Of a DNA stretch of 64,000 nucleotides, positions 59,832 to 64,000 are shown piece by piece (the first letter of the stretch is position 1; the number at the start of each line of letters is the position of its first letter). Source of the stretch: Streptomyces subrutilus (GTDB lineage: Bacteria; Actinomycetota; Actinomycetes; Streptomycetales; Streptomycetaceae); NCBI RefSeq assembly GCF_008704535.1, contig NZ_CP023701.1, forward strand, positions 4,342,501-4,406,500, in the 5' to 3' direction. The notes under the pieces were generated by a model. The model was not told the DNA's origin. It worked only from the letters and a program-made list of their open reading frames with translations, and did no database searches. The position numbers were made by a program, and so were the translations under genes.

Positions 59832-61502
59832 ATGCCGTCTACGTTTCTCTCCATGAGCACCGAGACGTCCCACGCATCGCCCGGAAGAGAGAACGGGCCC
59901 GTACGAGAAGAGCGGAACGCGGCCGCGCCGCCGGACCCGGGCGCGGCGCCGGCCGCCGGCCCCCACGACGCTCCCGCGCCGGGCGGCTCGTCCGCCGACC
60001 GCCGCCGCTGGCTGGCGCTCGCCATCGTGATGACCGCGGCCTTCATGGACCTGGTCGACGTCACGATCGTCAACATCGCCATCCCCAGCATGCGCCAGGA
60101 CCTCGGCGCCTCCACCAGCGCGATCCAGTGGATCACCGCCGGCTACGCGCTCGCCTTCGCCGCGGGCCTGATCACCGGTGGCCGTCTCGGCGACATCTAC
60201 GGCCGCAAGCGCCTCTTCCTCGTCGGCATCACCGGCTTCACCGCCGCCTCGCTGCTCTGCGGCATCGCCGCCGACCCGGCGATGCTGGTCTCCTCCCGCC
60301 TGCTCCAGGGCGCGATGGCGGCCCTGATGGTCCCGCAGGTCCTCGCGATCATCCACGTGACCTTCCCGCCGCACGAGCGCGGCAAGGTCTTCGGCCTGTT
60401 CGGCGCCATCGTGGGCCTCGGCGCCGTCTCGGGCCCCATGCTGGGCGCGCTGCTCACCGAGTGGAACCTGTTCGGCCTCGAATGGCGTCCGATCTTCCTG
60501 ATCAACCTGCCCGTCGGCATCGCGGGCGTGCTCCTGGGCCGCAAGTTCATCACCGAGTCCAAGGCCCCCCGGGCCCTGCGCCTGGACCTGGTCGGCGTGG
60601 TGCTGGCCACCCTCGCGCTGGTCATGCTGATCTTCCCGCTCACGCACGGCCGGGAGAACGACTGGCCGCTGTGGGGCTTCGTGTGCATGGCCCTGGCGCC
60701 GGTCGTCTTCGCGGGCTTCATCGCCTACGAGAAGTACAAGATCAAGAAGGACGGTTCGCCCCTCGTCGAGCTGTCCCTCTTCAAGGTCAAGAGCTTCGCC
60801 GGCGGCATCGCCGTCCAGCTGACCTTCGGCATCGCGACCGGCATCTTCTTCCTGGTCTGGACCCTGTACATGCAGATGGGCCTCGGCTGGAGCGCCCTGC
60901 GCGCCGGCACCACCGGCATCCCCTTCTCCGTCGCCGTCTCGGCCGCCGCGGGCATCTCGGTGCAGAAGCTCGTCCCGCGCTTCGGCCGCAAGGTGCTCCA
61001 GGCCGGTGCGCTGACCATGGCCGCGGGCCTGCTCCTCTACATCTGGGAGTCGCAGCACTACGGCATGGGGATCGCGTCCTGGCAGATGGCCGCCCCCCTG
61101 GTCGTCATGGGCATCGGCATGGGCCTGATCGTGGCCCCGCTGACCGACACCGTGCTCTCCGAGGTGCCGCCGGAGCACGCCGGCTCCGCCTCCGGCCTGA
61201 TCAACACCACCGGCCAGATGGGCAACGCGCTGGGCCTCGGCCTCACCTCGGTGGTCTTCTTCGGCCTGATCGACGACGACACGGTCTTCGGCTCCCCCTA
61301 CGTCGAGGCCTTCCGCGGCGCCCTGTGGTGGGTCGTGGCCGTGCTGTTGGTGATCTTCGCCGTGATGTTCATGCTGCCGCGCAAGGCGGTGCCCTCCGAG
61401 CACCGCGAGGGCGGCCCCGACGCCCCGGCCGCCCCCGCGGTCCCGGCTCAGGCCGACGGCCGGGCACCGGCACCGGCCCCGGCGAAGGTCCCCGCGGTCT
61501 GA
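59832..61502 (+). CDS. MFS drug transporter, DHA2 (EmrB/QacA) type
   Basis: The 556-residue protein has an Ala/Pro-rich N-terminal tail (to about 55), 14 predicted helices, FMDLVDVTIVNIAIPSMRQD in helix 1 and GGRLGDIYGRKRLFLVGI in loop 2-3. The C-terminal tail is Pro/Ala-rich. A proton-linked exporter is expected. ATG 59832 has GGGGTGA upstream; ATG 59853 is a possible alternative. A true intrinsic terminator follows. Confidence 0.9.
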   Translation: MPSTFLSMSTETSHASPGRENGPVREERNAAAPPDPGAAPAAGPHDAPAPGGSSADRRRWLALAIVMTAAFMDLVDVTIVNIAIPSMRQDLGASTSAIQWITAGYALAFAAGLITGGRLGDIYGRKRLFLVGITGFTAASLLCGIAADPAMLVSSRLLQGAMAALMVPQVLAIIHVTFPPHERGKVFGLFGAIVGLGAVSGPMLGALLTEWNLFGLEWRPIFLINLPVGIAGVLLGRKFITESKAPRALRLDLVGVVLATLALVMLIFPLTHGRENDWPLWGFVCMALAPVVFAGFIAYEKYKIKKDGSPLVELSLFKVKSFAGGIAVQLTFGIATGIFFLVWTLYMQMGLGWSALRAGTTGIPFSVAVSAAAGISVQKLVPRFGRKVLQAGALTMAAGLLLYIWESQHYGMGIASWQMAAPLVVMGIGMGLIVAPLTDTVLSEVPPEHAGSASGLINTTGQMGNALGLGLTSVVFFGLIDDDTVFGSPYVEAFRGALWWVVAVLLVIFAVMFMLPRKAVPSEHREGGPDAPAAPAVPAQADGRAPAPAPAKVPAV

Positions 61503-61529
61503 GGGCCCGGGCCCTTCGGCCCCACTTCA

Positions 61530-61573
61530 CGGACATGCCCGCCTTTGATGGCGGGCATGTCCGTTTTTCTTTG
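61530..61573 (+). terminator. Intrinsic terminator with T-tract after MFS gene
   Basis: A 14-bp stem (61530-61543 and 61550-61563, CGGACATGCCCGCC) with a TTTGAT loop is followed by TTTTTCTTTG. This is the clearest classical terminator in the window. Confidence 0.9.
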
Positions 61574-61644
61574 TTTCGGGACCTGTGGGGGCGTACTCTC
61601 GGGGGGAAGTCACAGACTCGGGCATGGAACGGACGTAAAGCCAC

Positions 61645-62406
61645 ATGTACGCACCGGAGCGTCAACAGGAGATCCTCCGCCTCGCCCGCGAGGCGGGCCG
61701 GGTGGACGTGCTCTCCCTCGCCGACCGCTTCGAGGTCACCGCCGAGACCGTGCGCCGCGACCTCAAGGCCCTCGACCGGGCCGGCCTGGTCCGCCGCGTC
61801 CACGGCGGTGCCATCCCGGCCGGCCGGCTCGACTTCGAGCCGGACCTCAGCGAACGCGAGGCCACCGCCGCCGGCGAGAAGGACCGCATCGCGGCCGCCG
61901 CCCTCGCCGAGCTCCCCGACGGCGGCAGCGTGGTGCTCGACGCGGGCAGCACCGTCGCCCGCCTCGCCGCCCTGATCCCCGTCGAGTCCGCGCTGACCGT
62001 GGTCACCCACGCGCTCCCCGTCGCCGCCCGCCTCGCCGACCACACCGGCGTCGACCTGCACCTCGTCGGCGGCCGGGTGCGCCACCGCACCCGCGCCGCC
62101 GTCGACGCCTGGGCGCTGCGCGCGTACGCGGAGATCCGCGCGGACGTCCTCTTCCTCGCGACGAACGGCTTCTGCGCGCAGGGCGGCCTGACCACCCCCG
62201 ACCTCGCCGAGGCGGCCGTCAAGCGCGCCGCCATGGCCGCCGCCCGCCGGGTCGTCCTCCTCGCGGACTCCGCCAAGGCCGGCCAGGAGCACTTCGCGCG
62301 GTTCGGTTCCTTCGCCGAGGTCGACCTCCTCATCACGGACACGGGGCTCGCCCCCGCCCAGCACGCGGCGATCGAGGCCGCCGGTACGGAAGTTGTGCTC
62401 GTATGA
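61645..62406 (+). CDS. fruR: DeoR-family repressor of the fructose operon
   Basis: The 253-residue regulator has a DeoR HTH (RQQEILRLAREAGRVDVLSL, VTAETVRRDLKALDRAGLV, RRVHGGAI) and a sugar-phosphate sensor domain with VVLDAGSTVARLA, NGFCAQGGLTTPD and LLADSAKAGQEHFARFG. It should bind fructose 1-phosphate or a related ester. Its TGA overlaps the ATG of fruK (ATGA), so the operon is translationally coupled. The fru assignment rests on the downstream genes. Confidence 0.9.
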   Translation: MYAPERQQEILRLAREAGRVDVLSLADRFEVTAETVRRDLKALDRAGLVRRVHGGAIPAGRLDFEPDLSEREATAAGEKDRIAAAALAELPDGGSVVLDAGSTVARLAALIPVESALTVVTHALPVAARLADHTGVDLHLVGGRVRHRTRAAVDAWALRAYAEIRADVLFLATNGFCAQGGLTTPDLAEAAVKRAAMAAARRVVLLADSAKAGQEHFARFGSFAEVDLLITDTGLAPAQHAAIEAAGTEVVLV

Positions 62407-63353
62407 TCCTCACCGTCACCCCCAACCCCTCCCTCGACCGGACCTACGAGGTCCCCTCGCTGGACCGCGGCGCGGTGCTGCGCGCCACCGGCGACCGCGT
62501 CGACCCCGGAGGCAAGGGCGTCAACGTGTCCCGCGCCGTGGCCGCCGCGGGCGTCCGCACGACGGCGGTCCTCCCGCTGGGCGGCGCTCCGGGCGCCCTG
62601 CTCGCCGAACTGCTCACCGCCCAGGGCGTGGACGTCACGGCCGTCTCCATCGCCGGCCAGACCCGCTCCAACATCTCCGTGGCCGAACCGGACGGCACCC
62701 TCACCAAGATCAACGCGGCGGGTCCGGAGCTCTCCCCGGACGAGTCGGCGCTGCTCCTGGAGACCGTCCGCACCGGCTCCGCCGCCGCCTCCTGGATCGC
62801 CTGCTGCGGCAGCCTCCCGCGCGGCCTGGACCCCCGCTGGTACGCCGACCTGGTCACCCGGGCGCACGAGGCGGGCGCCCGGATCGCGCTGGACACCTCG
62901 GGCCCCGCCCTGGTCGCGGCCCTCCCGGCCCGCCCGGACGTGGTCAAGCCCAACGCCTCCGAGCTCGCCGAAGCCGTCGGCCGCCCCCTGGCCACCCTCG
63001 GCGACGCCGTCAAGGCCGCCGAGGAGCTCCGCTCCCTGGGCGCGGGCGCGGTCCTGGCCTCCCTCGGCGGCGACGGCCAGCTGCTGGTCTGCGCGCAGGG
63101 CACCTTCCACGGCACCGCACCCGTCGACGCCGTCCGCAGCGACGTCGGGGCGGGCGACGCCTCCCTCGCCGGCTTCCTCATCGCCGGCGGCACCGGACCC
63201 GACGCCCTCGCCTCGGCCCTGGCCCACGGCGCGGCGGCGGTCCAGCTGCCCGGCAGCGCCATGCCCACCCCCTCGGACCTGCGTCCCGACGCGGTCCGCG
63301 TCACCCAGGACCTGCCCCTGGACCTCCCCCTGTCCGAACCCACCGCGGTCTGA
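62403..63353 (+). CDS. fruK: 1-phosphofructokinase
   Basis: The 316-residue PfkB-family kinase has LTVTPNPSLDRTYEV at the start, DPGGKGVNVSRAVAAAG, CCGSLPRGLDPRWYADLV, VKPNASELAEAVGRPL and the catalytic SDVGAGDASLAGFL with the general-base Asp. It converts fructose 1-phosphate, delivered by the PTS, to fructose 1,6-bisphosphate. It overlaps fruR by four bases and is followed by fruA after 20 bases. Confidence 0.95.
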   Translation: MILTVTPNPSLDRTYEVPSLDRGAVLRATGDRVDPGGKGVNVSRAVAAAGVRTTAVLPLGGAPGALLAELLTAQGVDVTAVSIAGQTRSNISVAEPDGTLTKINAAGPELSPDESALLLETVRTGSAAASWIACCGSLPRGLDPRWYADLVTRAHEAGARIALDTSGPALVAALPARPDVVKPNASELAEAVGRPLATLGDAVKAAEELRSLGAGAVLASLGGDGQLLVCAQGTFHGTAPVDAVRSDVGAGDASLAGFLIAGGTGPDALASALAHGAAAVQLPGSAMPTPSDLRPDAVRVTQDLPLDLPLSEPTAV

Positions 63354-63373
63354 CGCGCGCAAAGGAGCCCGCG

Positions 63374-64000
63374 ATGAGCGAGATGATCACCCCCGAACTG
63401 GTCGACCTCGACCTGTCCGCCGACTCGAAGGAGGAGGCGGCGCGTTCCCTGGCGACGCGGATGCGGGAGCTGGGCCGGATCACCGACCTGGACGGCTTCC
63501 TCGCCGACGTGGCGGCACGGGAGGCGCAGATGCCGACCGGCCTGGAGGGAGGGATCGGCATCCCGCACTGCCGGTCCGCCCACGTGAGCGCCCCGACCCT
63601 GGCCTTCGGCCGCGCCCCGGCCGGCATCGACTTCGGCGCCCCCGACGGCCCGGCGGACCTGGTCTTCCTGATCGCCGCCCCGGCCGGCGCGGACGACGCC
63701 CACCTCACCATCCTGTCCTCGCTGGCCCGCCGCCTGATGCGCCCCGAATTCGTCGGAGCCCTGCGCTCCGCGCGGACCCCCGCCCAGGCCGCCGCCCTGA
63801 TCGCCGGCGACCCCGAGCCCACCCCGGCCCCGGCTCCGGCCCCCACCCCGGCGTCCGCCCCGGCCCCCGCGACCACCCCCGCCGAGCCGGCCGCCCCCGC
63901 CGGCGACCGCTTCGCGGTCGTCGCCGTGACCTCCTGCCCGACCGGGATCGCCCACACCTACATGGCCGCCGAGTCGCTCACCCGGGCCGCGGCCGAGGCC
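63374..64000 (+). CDS. fruA: Fructose PTS transporter IIABC, partial
   Basis: The visible 209 residues include a full EIIA domain (about 1-145) with the phosphorylated His65 in GIGIPHCRSAH, a Pro/Ala/Thr linker (about 153-178), and the beginning of EIIB with Cys188 in VTSCPTGIAHTYMAAE. The EIIC membrane domain would lie beyond the window. It phosphorylates fructose to fructose 1-phosphate on entry. ATG 63374 has AAAGGAG seven bases upstream. Confidence 0.93.
   Translation, partial: MSEMITPELVDLDLSADSKEEAARSLATRMRELGRITDLDGFLADVAAREAQMPTGLEGGIGIPHCRSAHVSAPTLAFGRAPAGIDFGAPDGPADLVFLIAAPAGADDAHLTILSSLARRLMRPEFVGALRSARTPAQAAALIAGDPEPTPAPAPAPTPASAPAPATTPAEPAAPAGDRFAVVAVTSCPTGIAHTYMAAESLTRAAAEA

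Overview
This is a high-GC actinobacterial chromosome segment, most likely Streptomyces. Codon third positions are strongly G/C. The gene set includes an HrdD-type sigma factor, an AfsR/SARP-type regulator with NB-ARC and TPR parts, an Scr1-type HTH/DUF397 pair, a GPP34 protein, an FO synthase (fbiC) and several F420-type luciferase-like oxidoreductases. All functional statements come from reading the sequence and recalling families; no database search was run.

Layout. 1-8.4 kb: the partial gene of a membrane protein, an SRPBCC protein, a secreted Ser/Gly-rich protein, a degenerate DhbE-like adenylating protein, then a leftward set (thiolase-like aldolase, DUF35 zinc-ribbon/OB protein, enoyl-CoA hydratase) divergent from a FadD3-like acyl-CoA ligase, and a methyltransferase. 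8.5-16.3 kb: a small LDNHASG-repeat protein, an AfsR-like regulator, an ACMSD-like amidohydrolase, a secreted trypsin-like protease, a Nudix hydrolase and an L,D-transpeptidase. 16.6-23.2 kb: LLM oxidoreductase and SDR, a second LLM oxidoreductase, a 169-bp mobile-element relic, a D-aminoacylase-like amidohydrolase and an aldehyde dehydrogenase. 23-35 kb: AlkC-like repair protein, amino acid permease, DUF4157 zincin, third LLM enzyme, MFS pump, nitrilase, ADP-ribosylglycohydrolase-like protein and a secreted tyrosine phosphatase. 35-41.4 kb: fbiC, SDR, PLP aminotransferase and an unclassified protein. 41.5-51.7 kb: HTH/DUF397, GPP34, a D,D-carboxypeptidase with a very long N-terminal tail, a membrane protein, a sensor kinase, tRNA-Arg(CCU) and a DUF427 protein. 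52-64 kb: M6-like protease, TetR plus MFS pump, LigB-type dioxygenase, a second 169-bp element, hrdD, WYL regulator divergent from an MFS pump, and the fructose PTS operon fruR-fruK-fruA (fruA cut by the window end).

Main result. A 15-bp palindrome with consensus CTGACG-N3-CGTCAG occurs seven times between 5.7 and 40.4 kb. Each copy lies in a promoter region, usually 14-41 bp before a start codon. The flanking genes are the acyl-CoA ligase/thiolase divergon, the amidohydrolase, both LLM/SDR units, the SDR that precedes fbiC and the unclassified protein at 40.4 kb. I infer one regulon, probably controlled by a TetR-type repressor not recognised in this window, for F420- and CoA-linked breakdown of an unidentified hydrophobic or ring compound. 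Putting fbiC directly behind a regulon member would couple cofactor supply to the pathway.

Other points of interest are two near-identical 169-bp palindromic elements, each inserted at the CTAG that forms a gene's stop codon; GarA-like TAVFR motifs repeated in the carboxypeptidase tail; a DUF4157 protein with a second HELTH motif; and two candidate SigR-type promoters.
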